From positions 1 to 14,596 of the forward strand of contig JABHUV010000225.1 in the NCBI GenBank assembly GCA_018658605.1: 14,596 bases of DNA, given 5' to 3'. Below are positions 8,193-14,596 of this stretch, in pieces. The DNA is from Planctomycetaceae bacterium (GTDB lineage Bacteria; Planctomycetota; Planctomycetia; Pirellulales; Pirellulaceae). The notes under the pieces are model-generated. The model saw nothing but the letters and a program-made list of their open reading frames with translations, was not told the origin of the DNA and did no database searches. Both the position numbers and the translations under genes were made by a program. Every line of letters begins with the position of its first letter. The first letter of the stretch is position 1.

Positions 8193-8208
8193 ATATTTTC
8201 CAAAATAT
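8193..8208. promoter_or_regulatory. 16-bp palindrome upstream of the dehydrogenase start
   Basis: ATATTTT-CC-AAAATAT is a perfect 7-bp inverted repeat around a 2-bp centre, beginning 20 bases before the dehydrogenase ATG. A second, smaller inverted repeat, ATTG-ATTC-CAAT, lies between it and the ATG (8176-8187). The loop is too short for a good RNA hairpin, so a protein operator is the more natural reading. The A/T-rich composition means chance cannot be excluded. Confidence 0.4.
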
Positions 8209-8249
8209 TTGCAATTGAACAGGCGTTGGCCAAACCAGTGCTCCAACAA

Positions 8250-9383
8250 CTACTGGATACTTTGCAGCCAAGCCAATGTCACATACCCCACATGGGCTAA
8301 TGAAACAGCAGAACATTTATCCGCGGTGTCCTCTGTCGTGTGCCAATACGTTTCTCGATGCCGCGCGCTAGGATAATCGAAATCGATAATGTCAATCGTT
8401 GGAATCTTCGCGATTTCATTTAATGGTAAATGATCATCACGTACTTCATGCCGAGTTTGAGCATAGAATTCTTTGACATCGAGACGTCGCGCTATTGCCC
8501 AAAACTGTTGAATTAACTGGGGAGCAAAACGCCGGCTGTTTATTTCTTGATAAATTTGTAAATTTGCGTCGCCAACCATATCCAACAAGATCCCTGCTGA
8601 ATACCTATACGCCGGTGGCAGCGCCGCGTACTCTCGAGCGAAATGTGTTGAGCCTAAAAAAAATGGGTCGCGATCATTGTCATACACAAGCTCTTCTCCA
8701 TCAAACAACACAAAATCAACTCCGACTTTACCTTCTAACTTGCCCATATGTGGTGCCAAACCACACAACACAGCAACACCACTTGCACCATCGTTCGCCC
8801 CTACAAACACCCCTTTTCGATTGGCTACGATGGGATCATTATCTGGAAACGGCCGAGTATCGTAATGCGCGCAAATTAATACTCGTGCGTGCCTTTCCGG
8901 ATGCCATTGTACAATCAGATTAGTCATCTTCACGGACTCAACAGATTGCCGAGTCAGAGGGTTCCTAGCGTTAAATGACTGCTCAACAACCGTTGCCCCA
9001 AAACCTTTAAAATACTTCACAAGCATCTTACGTTGTTCATCCATCCCCGGGGAACCACTAAAGCGTTTACCAATGGCGACCATCTCCTTCAACTTATCCA
9101 TACAGATTCGACCGTCCACTGGGAGAGTATTAAGATACGCATCGTCAAGTTTGGAGATTAATACTTGCAATGCGGTGACGTCGACGGCGGCAAATATTTT
9201 CTTCCGGGTATCGGGATCCAAACGCCCTTGCCGAGTGTATTGCATGATGGCTTGTTGCCGTAACGATAGTAATGCCTGATCGCCACTGGCGGTTTCAGGT
9301 GACCCCAGACAACCAAACAATGCAATAAACAATAATAATACCAGCATTCGTTTCACTAAACTTCTCCACCTAACAGCATTCAT
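8250..9383 (-). CDS. M28 family glutaminyl-peptide cyclotransferase-like lipoprotein
   Basis: This is a 377-residue protein of the M28 zinc aminopeptidase fold, closest in motif pattern to glutaminyl cyclases, which turn N-terminal Gln into pyroglutamate. Visible motifs in order are AHYDTRPFPDND (172-183), GANDGASGVAVL (195-206, Asp198), LFDGEELV (226-233, Glu230/231), FLGSTHFA (242-249), LDMVGD (267-272), DDHLPLNEI (316-324) and YWHTTEDT (346-353, His348). Asp198, Glu231 and His348 fit the single-zinc set of animal-type glutaminyl cyclases, and DDH plus Trp347 are also typical of them. The N-terminus is basic then hydrophobic, ending ALFGC (21-25), a likely lipobox, so the enzyme is probably anchored on the outer face of a membrane. 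An aminopeptidase role remains possible. The gene is followed on the same strand by the dehydrogenase 77 bp later. It is divergent from the HEAT/LRR/PDZ gene. Confidence 0.85.
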   Translation of the reverse strand: MNAVRWRSLVKRMLVLLLFIALFGCLGSPETASGDQALLSLRQQAIMQYTRQGRLDPDTRKKIFAAVDVTALQVLISKLDDAYLNTLPVDGRICMDKLKEMVAIGKRFSGSPGMDEQRKMLVKYFKGFGATVVEQSFNARNPLTRQSVESVKMTNLIVQWHPERHARVLICAHYDTRPFPDNDPIVANRKGVFVGANDGASGVAVLCGLAPHMGKLEGKVGVDFVLFDGEELVYDNDRDPFFLGSTHFAREYAALPPAYRYSAGILLDMVGDANLQIYQEINSRRFAPQLIQQFWAIARRLDVKEFYAQTRHEVRDDHLPLNEIAKIPTIDIIDFDYPSARHRETYWHTTEDTADKCSAVSLAHVGYVTLAWLQSIQ

Positions 9384-9606
9384 TCACCACAATCCATTCC
9401 GGGCAACAAACCAGACGCTCGAAATCATCCATAGCTTCCATCTTATGCCATAGGAGTCCCTCACGGCAATTGAGAATTATCGAAGCCGCCTTTTTTTTAC
9501 AATTGTCGTGTTTCGTAGCCAAAGTTTAGTAGGTTCCGGCGGAAAGCACCGAGTAAGCGGGCCCATAACTTTGCGTTATCTGTTAACATAAACACAGGAA
9601 AACCAC
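9384..9606. other. Divergent intergenic region
   Basis: This 223-bp gap separates the minus-strand M28 gene from the plus-strand HEAT/LRR/PDZ gene, so it should hold promoters for both. For the minus strand the best candidate is weak: TTGCCG and TAAGAT, 18 bp apart, at plus coordinates 9440-9469. On the plus strand there is a T8 run at 9491-9498 and a small inverted repeat, ATAAC-TTTGC-GTTAT, within 9566-9580. AGGA at 9596-9599 precedes the gene. I found no convincing -35/-10 pair for the plus strand and no RNA gene. Confidence 0.4.
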
Positions 9607-11007
9607 TTGTTCATCGCAAACCAATTCATGAAGACTCAAACCGGTACAATTCGAGCAATACTAAGCATCGCAACAACTTTTATGCTAGTGGGATTGCTGG
9701 CACCACTGGTTTTCGCTGATGATCCGGTTAGTGTGCAACAACTTATCGACGATCTCTCCTCTCGTAAATTTATCCAACGCGAAACAGCGACATTAGAGTT
9801 AATCGACCGCGGTACATCTATAATTCCATTGCTCGAAAAGAACATCCCCAAACAAAACTACGAAGGACTCACTCGATCAATTCATGTCTTAGTTCAGTTG
9901 TCACTACAAGTAAAAACCGCTCGGTTTGGACCCAGCAACGGCGCCAAACAAACGTTAGATGTACTGGCGCAATCTACCGATAACCGCATCGCGCGCCGCG
10001 CCGCCACAGCCCTCACGCGAATCAACAAAATCCGTGAAGAAGAAGCGTTGGCTGAATTCCGCAAACTCGGAGGCTGGATTGAACGTGTTTACACCCGTAT
10101 TGGGCCCAACTCAAAGTACGTCATCCGTATGTATCTAAATACCTCCTGGCGTGGTACGGAGGAAGATTTGTACTTGCTAACATGGATTACCACCGCTCAG
10201 GAATTACTCATCGAAGGCGTCGAGCTTTCCGGTAATTGGATGCCCATCATCGGTAAAATGCGAAACCTTGAGTCCTTAGTACTCAAACGCTGCAAACTGC
10301 AAGATAAACTGTTCTCGGAAGTCCGCCACCTCAAGCAACTCTCTAATCTAGACCTGCGATACTGCCCTATCACTGACACTGGCTTGCAACACCTGACGTC
10401 CATGACTCAACTTCTTTATGTCAAACTGTACGGCACATTAGGAACAAAAGATGTAGCCGAATCGATTCGACAAGGCACTCAAGCCGATGTGGATTACCGA
10501 CAAGGCGCTTTCCTCGGTGTTGGCTGCCGACAACCACCTGGCCCCTGCTACATCGAGAGTGTCCAAGACGGTACGGCGGCTGACAAAGGTGGTCTGGTTG
10601 TAGGCGATATTGTCACTGGCTTCGACAATCGCAAAGTTGAATCATTTCTTGACCTTCGCAAAATCATCAGTGATTACGCGGCGGGTGACAAATCAGTCGT
10701 GCATATACTAAGGCTAGGATCACCTCACACCTCGAAAATTAACAAAGCTAATCAAGATGCGCCACAGGTTTCTTTTGTTCAACACACTGGCGGAGTTATT
10801 GTTACGGAGATTAAAACGACCTGCCCTTTGTATATTGCTGGTCTACGAAAAGGACACATCGTCAGCACTATGAATCTGGCTGAAGTCCATACGCCCGAGG
10901 AGCTTCTTAGCCAATATAAGTTGGCAGAAAAAGGCCCCGTGCAAATGGTCTATTACACGATGTCTAAGAAAATGGACATTTCTGTTGAATTTGGAGAATG
11001 GGAATAA
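9607..11007 (+). CDS. Exported HEAT-like / leucine-rich repeat / double PDZ protein
   Basis: The protein has 466 residues from TTG 9607, or 459 from ATG 9628. TTG is kept because AGGA (9596-9599) sits at ideal spacing; the ATG has no such site. Both starts precede a signal peptide ending near VFA-DD (37-38). Residues about 41-145 are helical HEAT-like, with SSRKFIQRETATLELIDRG and later RIARRAATALTRI. Residues about 195-285 hold leucine-rich repeats, including LESLVLKRCKLQ, LSNLDLRYCPITDTGLQHL and LYVKLYGT. Residues about 300-370 form a PDZ domain (GAFLGVG, then AADKGGLVVGDIVTGFDNRKV). A second PDZ-like unit spans about 390-460 (GGVIVTEI, then YIAGLRKGHIVSTM). No protease domain is attached, so it is probably an exported binding or scaffold protein. 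It is followed at 50 bp by the cupin gene. LRR proteins are common in planctomycetes, but this combination is not one I know as a named family. Confidence 0.85.
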   Translation: MFIANQFMKTQTGTIRAILSIATTFMLVGLLAPLVFADDPVSVQQLIDDLSSRKFIQRETATLELIDRGTSIIPLLEKNIPKQNYEGLTRSIHVLVQLSLQVKTARFGPSNGAKQTLDVLAQSTDNRIARRAATALTRINKIREEEALAEFRKLGGWIERVYTRIGPNSKYVIRMYLNTSWRGTEEDLYLLTWITTAQELLIEGVELSGNWMPIIGKMRNLESLVLKRCKLQDKLFSEVRHLKQLSNLDLRYCPITDTGLQHLTSMTQLLYVKLYGTLGTKDVAESIRQGTQADVDYRQGAFLGVGCRQPPGPCYIESVQDGTAADKGGLVVGDIVTGFDNRKVESFLDLRKIISDYAAGDKSVVHILRLGSPHTSKINKANQDAPQVSFVQHTGGVIVTEIKTTCPLYIAGLRKGHIVSTMNLAEVHTPEELLSQYKLAEKGPVQMVYYTMSKKMDISVEFGEWE

Positions 11008-11045
11008 TTCGACATCCCAGTTATCAAAAAGCGTTTTACTAACTA

Positions 11046-11053
11046 AAAGGGAA
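11046..11053 (+). promoter_or_regulatory. Strong Shine-Dalgarno site of the cupin gene
   Basis: AAAGGGAA lies 4 bases before the ATG at 11058. It is the clearest ribosome-binding site in the window and fixes that start. Confidence 0.6.
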
Positions 11054-11057
11054 TGAT

Positions 11058-11807
11058 ATGCGATCAGAAATAACGAGGCGACAATTCAAAGGTACTGCGA
11101 TACAATCGCTACTTACCTTTTCCTTGCTCGAAACTCTCTTTGGGGCAGAACTGTTCGCGAAAGACATTCGACCTGTGACGGCCCAATGGCTTAAAGAACT
11201 CAATACTATCGCTCAGGATCTAAAGGGTACCAAGCTCACTCAGGGGCAATGGAAAAACCAGTGTGAGAAACTATTCAAGCAAGTCAACCTGCGAGACTTG
11301 TTGGAATTTATAGATTTTGACGGCAGGATTTCTCAAACTCCATTTCGCGAAAAAGGAGAACGTGCAATTCGCTTTCGTTTTCCTGAAGTGGAAGGTTTGC
11401 CGACGAATCTGATTTTCGGTCACCAGATATTTAAACTCAAACAAGGTCAAAGTGTCGTGCCCCACGGACACGACAATATGGCGACCGCGTTCTTAGTACT
11501 ACAAGGCTCTTTTCATGGACGCCACTACGACCGTCTCGAAGATACCCAGTCACATATGATCATCAAACCAACCATCAACGATACGTTTAAACGAGGCGAC
11601 GTTTCATCTATTACCGAACAGCATGACAATGTCCATTGGTTTAAAGCAACCGCGGAACAAGGATATATTTTTAATATTCACTTGCTTAATTTACATGGCG
11701 GCAACAGTGGTCGAGTTTACATTGACCCCAACGGTGAAGCATTAAATGACGGATCCATTCGTGCTCGCAAAATTTCATCAGCCGAAGCTACCAATTTATA
11801 TGGCTGA
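11058..11807 (+). CDS. Cupin-fold protein with twin-arginine-type signal
   Basis: The protein has 249 residues and an unknown reaction. The N-terminus reads EITRRQFKGTAIQSLLTFSLL: a T-R-R-x-F twin-arginine motif at residues 6-10, then a hydrophobic stretch to about 34. Export in folded form is likely, though there is no sharp cleavage site. A helical region (40-90) precedes a cupin core. Cupin motif 1 is recognisable as GQSVVPHGHDNMATAFLVLQG (130-150), with His136 and His138. The usual Glu at about 143 is replaced by Thr/Ala. Motif 2 is GDVSSITEQHDNVHWF (180-195), with His189 and His193 as further candidate ligands. His156 in GRHYDR may also take part. A mononuclear metal site is therefore plausible but not standard. 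The gene begins 50 bp after the PDZ protein gene and is followed at 35 bp by the VOC gene, suggesting co-transcription. Confidence 0.75.
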   Translation: MRSEITRRQFKGTAIQSLLTFSLLETLFGAELFAKDIRPVTAQWLKELNTIAQDLKGTKLTQGQWKNQCEKLFKQVNLRDLLEFIDFDGRISQTPFREKGERAIRFRFPEVEGLPTNLIFGHQIFKLKQGQSVVPHGHDNMATAFLVLQGSFHGRHYDRLEDTQSHMIIKPTINDTFKRGDVSSITEQHDNVHWFKATAEQGYIFNIHLLNLHGGNSGRVYIDPNGEALNDGSIRARKISSAEATNLYG

Positions 11808-11842
11808 GATTCTTCTCTCTACATTAAGAAACAAATATTCAA

Positions 11843-12214
11843 ATGAAAACACTGGAACTTAATCATGTCGCTATTAGTGTCGAGGATGTCGACCGCACTT
11901 GCGATTTTTACGCTAACATCATGCAACTTGAACAACTCCCACGGCCAGCATTTGATTTTCCAGGCGCATGGTTTCGGCTCGGCTCAGGACAAGAACTACA
12001 TATTATAGGCAATCGCCAAGATGATGTAATTGCGGCGCCTCGTGGAAATCACTACGCCCTAATGATTGATGACATGGACGCCTGGGAACAACATCTACAC
12101 AAACTCAATGTGGAAACTTATCCTCGCCGCACTCGCCCTGACGGCGCTGAACAGCTATTTTTGCACGACCCTGATGGACATGCAATCGAACTCTGCACGC
12201 GACCCCCTCAATAA
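11843..12214 (+). CDS. VOC family (glyoxalase/dioxygenase-fold) protein
   Basis: This is a 123-residue single-module vicinal-oxygen-chelate protein. The two beta-alpha-beta-beta-beta units begin with LNHVAISVEDVDRTCDFYAN (6-25) and GNHYALMIDDMDAWEQHL (68-85). It ends with FLHDPDGHAIELC (106-118), a typical VOC closing strand. His8, His53 (QELHIIG), His70 and Glu116 are in the places where the four metal ligands usually sit, so the protein is probably an active metalloenzyme acting as a dimer in the cytoplasm. Lyase, isomerase, dioxygenase and resistance proteins share this fold, so the substrate cannot be named. There is no clear Shine-Dalgarno. It lies between the cupin gene (35 bp) and the SDR gene (24 bp), consistent with one transcript. 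Confidence 0.88.
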   Translation: MKTLELNHVAISVEDVDRTCDFYANIMQLEQLPRPAFDFPGAWFRLGSGQELHIIGNRQDDVIAAPRGNHYALMIDDMDAWEQHLHKLNVETYPRRTRPDGAEQLFLHDPDGHAIELCTRPPQ

Positions 12215-12238
12215 CACCACACTCGGTTTCGCACCACG

Positions 12239-13087
12239 ATGACTACAGACAATTCAGCGACATCCATCCTCATCATTGGCGCTGCTCAAGGCATTGGGCA
12301 AGCGATCGCTCGCACATTCGCCGCTAACCATTACCACGTAATCCTTGCCGATTTAAGCGAATCCGTTTACCAGACTGCGGAACAAATTAGGGTGAATTTA
12401 CCACAAGCTTCTGTTGACGCAACGGTCTTGGATGCAACGGATTTACACGCGGTCGAGCAACTCGCAGAAAATATTACCGAATTCCAACCGGAGACACAGC
12501 AAAACCTTCAGCATGTGGTTTACTCTGCCGGTGCGGGTTCCGGAAAATTTGGTTTTCCCTTTTGGAATATGCATCCCAGTGATTGGAAACGTGTGTTGGA
12601 CGTTAATTTAATGGGAGCGGTTAACGTAGCCCACACGTTTTCTAACATACTCATAGCTAACCAAAGCGATAATTCTTCCAAAATCGTAGACTCAACACTG
12701 CTTTTCATTGCGTCAATCGCTGGGCAAATAGGTTCCCAAACCGATCCGCCCTATAGTGCCGCTAAGGCGGGTTTGATTAACTTCATGCAAGTCGTCGCCA
12801 AAGACTTAGCACCCTTTGGAATTCGCGCAAATGCCATCTCGCCCGGCATGATTCAAACCGCACTGGTTCGCAGTATCTGGCAAGCGTGGAATGATCAACA
12901 AGCTGAACATGACAAAATTGACTACAAACAGTGGGGCCAAAATAAGCTAACAGACATCTGCCCATTAGCACGTTGGCAAACACCCGAAGAAATTGCTGCC
13001 ACCGCCCTGTTTCTGGCCTCAACCGGTGCTGCTAACATCACGGGGCAAACGATCAACGTTGACGGCGGCATCATTATGCACAGTTAG
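12239..13087 (+). CDS. SDR family NAD(P)-dependent oxidoreductase
   Basis: This is a classical short-chain dehydrogenase/reductase of 282 residues, acting on an alcohol or carbonyl in the cytoplasm. The cofactor loop is IIGAAQGIGQAIA (12-24), with GAAQGIG in place of the usual TGxxxGIG. DLS at 38-40 follows the second strand; the acidic Asp38 there tends to favour NAD over NADP. YSAG (95-98) replaces the common NNAG. Catalytic residues are present: Asn123 (DVNLMGA), Ser159 (FIASIAG), Tyr172 and Lys176 (YSAAKAG). The C-terminus has the SPGMIQTALV loop and the ending GQTINVDGG. Residues 212-240, a substrate lid rich in Trp/Gln, are longer than in minimal SDRs. The gene follows the VOC gene by 24 bp, so the two may act on related compounds. 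It converges on the PPC protein gene with 20 bp between stop codons. The substrate is unknown. Confidence 0.93.
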   Translation: MTTDNSATSILIIGAAQGIGQAIARTFAANHYHVILADLSESVYQTAEQIRVNLPQASVDATVLDATDLHAVEQLAENITEFQPETQQNLQHVVYSAGAGSGKFGFPFWNMHPSDWKRVLDVNLMGAVNVAHTFSNILIANQSDNSSKIVDSTLLFIASIAGQIGSQTDPPYSAAKAGLINFMQVVAKDLAPFGIRANAISPGMIQTALVRSIWQAWNDQQAEHDKIDYKQWGQNKLTDICPLARWQTPEEIAATALFLASTGAANITGQTINVDGGIIMHS

Positions 13088-13107
13088 CCGAACCCGCAGG
13101 AACGGTT

Positions 13108-14596
13108 CTATTTGGCCGGCACAGAAGTCAGCCAAAGATCCGTCCGCGCGATAAATGATTTGGCCACCGCATACTCGGCAACCACTTGTAATTGTCCAGC
13201 GTTATAAGTACCCACGATCCGAATAGGGGCAGAGAACACTGGCCACGTGCCTGTTAAAACAAGCTTCACCTTTTTTGAGCTATCACCGCTGCCTGCGGAT
13301 TTCACTGCTTCAATACTTACTCCCTCGGGAAGTCCAGCAATGTCAATCAGCAGTTCATCGGCAAACCCACCTAAACGTGAGATTGATACCTCAATTTCTA
13401 ACTTCTCTCCTGATTTAACAAACTCGCCCGACTCTAATGTCAATTTCACACTAGGTTGCAGTTTGGCGACTTCCATACGATAGGCGTAGCGCGGACCGCC
13501 CACGCGATGTAAGTCTCTAATGCGAATTTGATACGCGCCGTCGACTGGAATCTTATACGTAAAAGCGGGATCACGATTTGCACGATCTTTGTCGTCTTGT
13601 GTAGACAGTAATTTCCCCGTGCTATCATAGATTTCAACTAAAGGATCGGTTGGAAAACCTAACGAACGAGCAAATATTCCGATGACCAATGACTCGCCTT
13701 TCTGAAGATTTTCAAGCAGGAACACATCCTGATCTTCGCGTTGTTCAATAACACCGCTAATACTGACGGGTAAAACGACAATCTGTGGAGATTCAACACT
13801 GGATTGCTGTGTGGCAACCACCACATTCCTAGCGGTTAGCGGTACGTAGACGGTGCCTGGAACGCCGGCAAGCGACACATAAGGCATCTCAACTGTACCT
13901 GTCCATTGCAGAGACTCTTCCTCGAACCCAGTCCCCTGCAACTGCAAGTCCGCGGTCTCCGCTGAAACGGAAAGTGGCAAACAATAGTCAAGTAATCGTT
14001 GGTTTGTGGCAGTCAAGCGATATACGTAATCAGCGTTCGATGAAAAACCGATCGTTGAGTTCGTCGCTTCGGGAAACGCAAAAATCCTCACTTGCGCCAT
14101 ACCAGTACGCTTAGCTGTATAGGATAACTGAGGATCTAACCCACGTTCATCATCATTTTGAGCAAGAACAAACCCTCGGCTATCACACACTTGGATGATT
14201 GCATCCATCGCCACGCCAAGAATATTGTTCGCAACTAACAATAACGATAGGGTCTCACCCTCGTTTAAATCGACTAGAAAAATATCAACATCTGCCGACT
14301 CTTTTAACTGTCCATTGATAACTGCTGGCAAAGTAACTTGGGTACCCTCACCCGGCTTACCGTTGGGTTCTTTTTCACGGAACTCAGCCACTGCACCGAC
14401 GATCAACGGAATTACCTTAGTGGCTCCTTCATCATCAAAAAAACGAAAATGGTATACGCCCGCACGAACCTCAGTGGATGCTTCAACGGATAGCTTGCCT
14501 GCCGTTTCCAGCGGTTTGACCTTCAGCCCAGCAGGCAACTCACCGGCCACCTTAAGCGGCCACTTCGTCCAACTCCCCTTAACGGTTATGTCTTCC
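13108..14596 (-). CDS. PPC-domain (pre-peptidase C-terminal) protein, 5' part outside window
   Basis: The frame is open to the right edge; translation upstream of the GTG at 14550 continues smoothly (DITVKGSWTKWPLKVAGELP). The true start is therefore outside and about 495 residues are visible. There are two PPC-like beta-sandwich modules. The first is at about 14011-14349 (VINGQLKESADVDIFLVDLN, then GETLSLLL and DDERGLDPQLSYTA). The second is at about 13465-13788 (ISGVIEQREDQDVFLLENLQ, then GESLVIGI, QDDKDRANRDPAFTYKIP and GAYQIRI). An Ig-like C-terminal part of about 115 residues follows and ends at TSVPAK. PPC modules usually accompany secreted enzymes. In planctomycetes long proteins of this type often lie beside DUF1549/DUF1553/DUF1501 genes. 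It is probably exported or surface-associated, but the signal peptide, if any, is outside the window. No catalytic domain is visible in this part. Confidence 0.87.
   Translation of the reverse strand, partial: EDITVKGSWTKWPLKVAGELPAGLKVKPLETAGKLSVEASTEVRAGVYHFRFFDDEGATKVIPLIVGAVAEFREKEPNGKPGEGTQVTLPAVINGQLKESADVDIFLVDLNEGETLSLLLVANNILGVAMDAIIQVCDSRGFVLAQNDDERGLDPQLSYTAKRTGMAQVRIFAFPEATNSTIGFSSNADYVYRLTATNQRLLDYCLPLSVSAETADLQLQGTGFEEESLQWTGTVEMPYVSLAGVPGTVYVPLTARNVVVATQQSSVESPQIVVLPVSISGVIEQREDQDVFLLENLQKGESLVIGIFARSLGFPTDPLVEIYDSTGKLLSTQDDKDRANRDPAFTYKIPVDGAYQIRIRDLHRVGGPRYAYRMEVAKLQPSVKLTLESGEFVKSGEKLEIEVSISRLGGFADELLIDIAGLPEGVSIEAVKSAGSGDSSKKVKLVLTGTWPVFSAPIRIVGTYNAGQLQVVAEYAVAKSFIARTDLWLTSVPAK

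Noticed and set aside
8173..8316. N-terminal extension of the dehydrogenase to 8316
   Set aside because: It would overlap the end of the M28 gene by 67 bp and add 48 residues unlike the family, which starts just before GDGIG.
8495..8923. 142-codon plus-strand reading frame
   Set aside because: It is antisense to the M28 catalytic region, with low-complexity Thr/Pro/His/Asn content typical of a shadow frame.
9464..9498. T8 run after a CGGC...GCCG inverted repeat as a rho-independent terminator
   Set aside because: The stem is only four pairs with a loop of about 17 bases, and no plus-strand gene ends upstream of it.
13088..13107. GAACC...GGTTC inverted repeat around the SDR/PPC convergent gap as a terminator
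   Set aside because: The stem is five pairs with a nine-base loop and no T-run, so it is not distinguishable from chance.
1..14596. CRISPR array, tRNA, rRNA, transposase or phage genes
   Set aside because: I saw no spaced repeats, no cloverleaf-like gap sequence and no mobile-element protein; all gaps are under 300 bp.

Overview
The window looks like a chromosomal stretch of a planctomycete, probably of the Pirellulaceae type. The main reason is the left edge. A cytochrome-like DUF1549/DUF1553 protein carrying a CARCH motif is followed 37 bp later by a Tat-signal DUF1501 protein, a pairing that is expanded in Planctomycetes and rare elsewhere. A PPC-domain protein at the right edge, a partner often found in the same kind of gene set, supports this. 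Base composition is moderate and uniform. Few genes have strong Shine-Dalgarno sites and some probable starts are not ATG. I see no tRNA, rRNA, CRISPR array, transposase or attachment site, and no gap longer than 300 bp without a gene.

Layout. (1) 1-2974, plus strand: the 3' part of the DUF1549/DUF1553 gene and the DUF1501 gene, a likely operon. (2) 3055-6492, plus strand: a GNAT acetyltransferase and a secreted two-domain M16 zinc peptidase. The peptidase has a good sigma70-like promoter candidate, flanked by a 14-bp direct repeat. (3) 6520-9383, minus strand: a small lipoprotein with 11-residue repeats and a G8 tract at its ribosome-binding position, a D-malate/tartrate dehydrogenase-like enzyme, and an M28 glutaminyl-cyclase-like lipoprotein. 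(4) 9607-13087, plus strand: four closely spaced genes for an exported HEAT/LRR/double-PDZ protein, a Tat-signal cupin, a VOC (glyoxalase-fold) protein and an SDR oxidoreductase. (5) 13108 to the right edge, minus strand: a PPC-domain protein cut by the window end, convergent with the SDR gene.

How the genes fit together. Much of the content is predicted to act outside the cytoplasm: the DUF1549/1553 and DUF1501 pair, the M16 peptidase, the M28 enzyme, the repeat lipoprotein, the HEAT/LRR/PDZ protein, the cupin and perhaps the PPC protein. This fits the large exported proteome of planctomycetes. The dehydrogenase, the VOC protein and the SDR look like cytoplasmic small-molecule enzymes whose substrates cannot be read from sequence.

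I do not see a clearly new defence or mobile system. The points most worth checking are the composite HEAT/LRR/PDZ protein and its four-gene cluster, the export-signal cupin that lacks the usual motif-1 glutamate, the lipoprotein with hendecad repeats and a poly-G ribosome-binding region, and the palindrome just upstream of the dehydrogenase.
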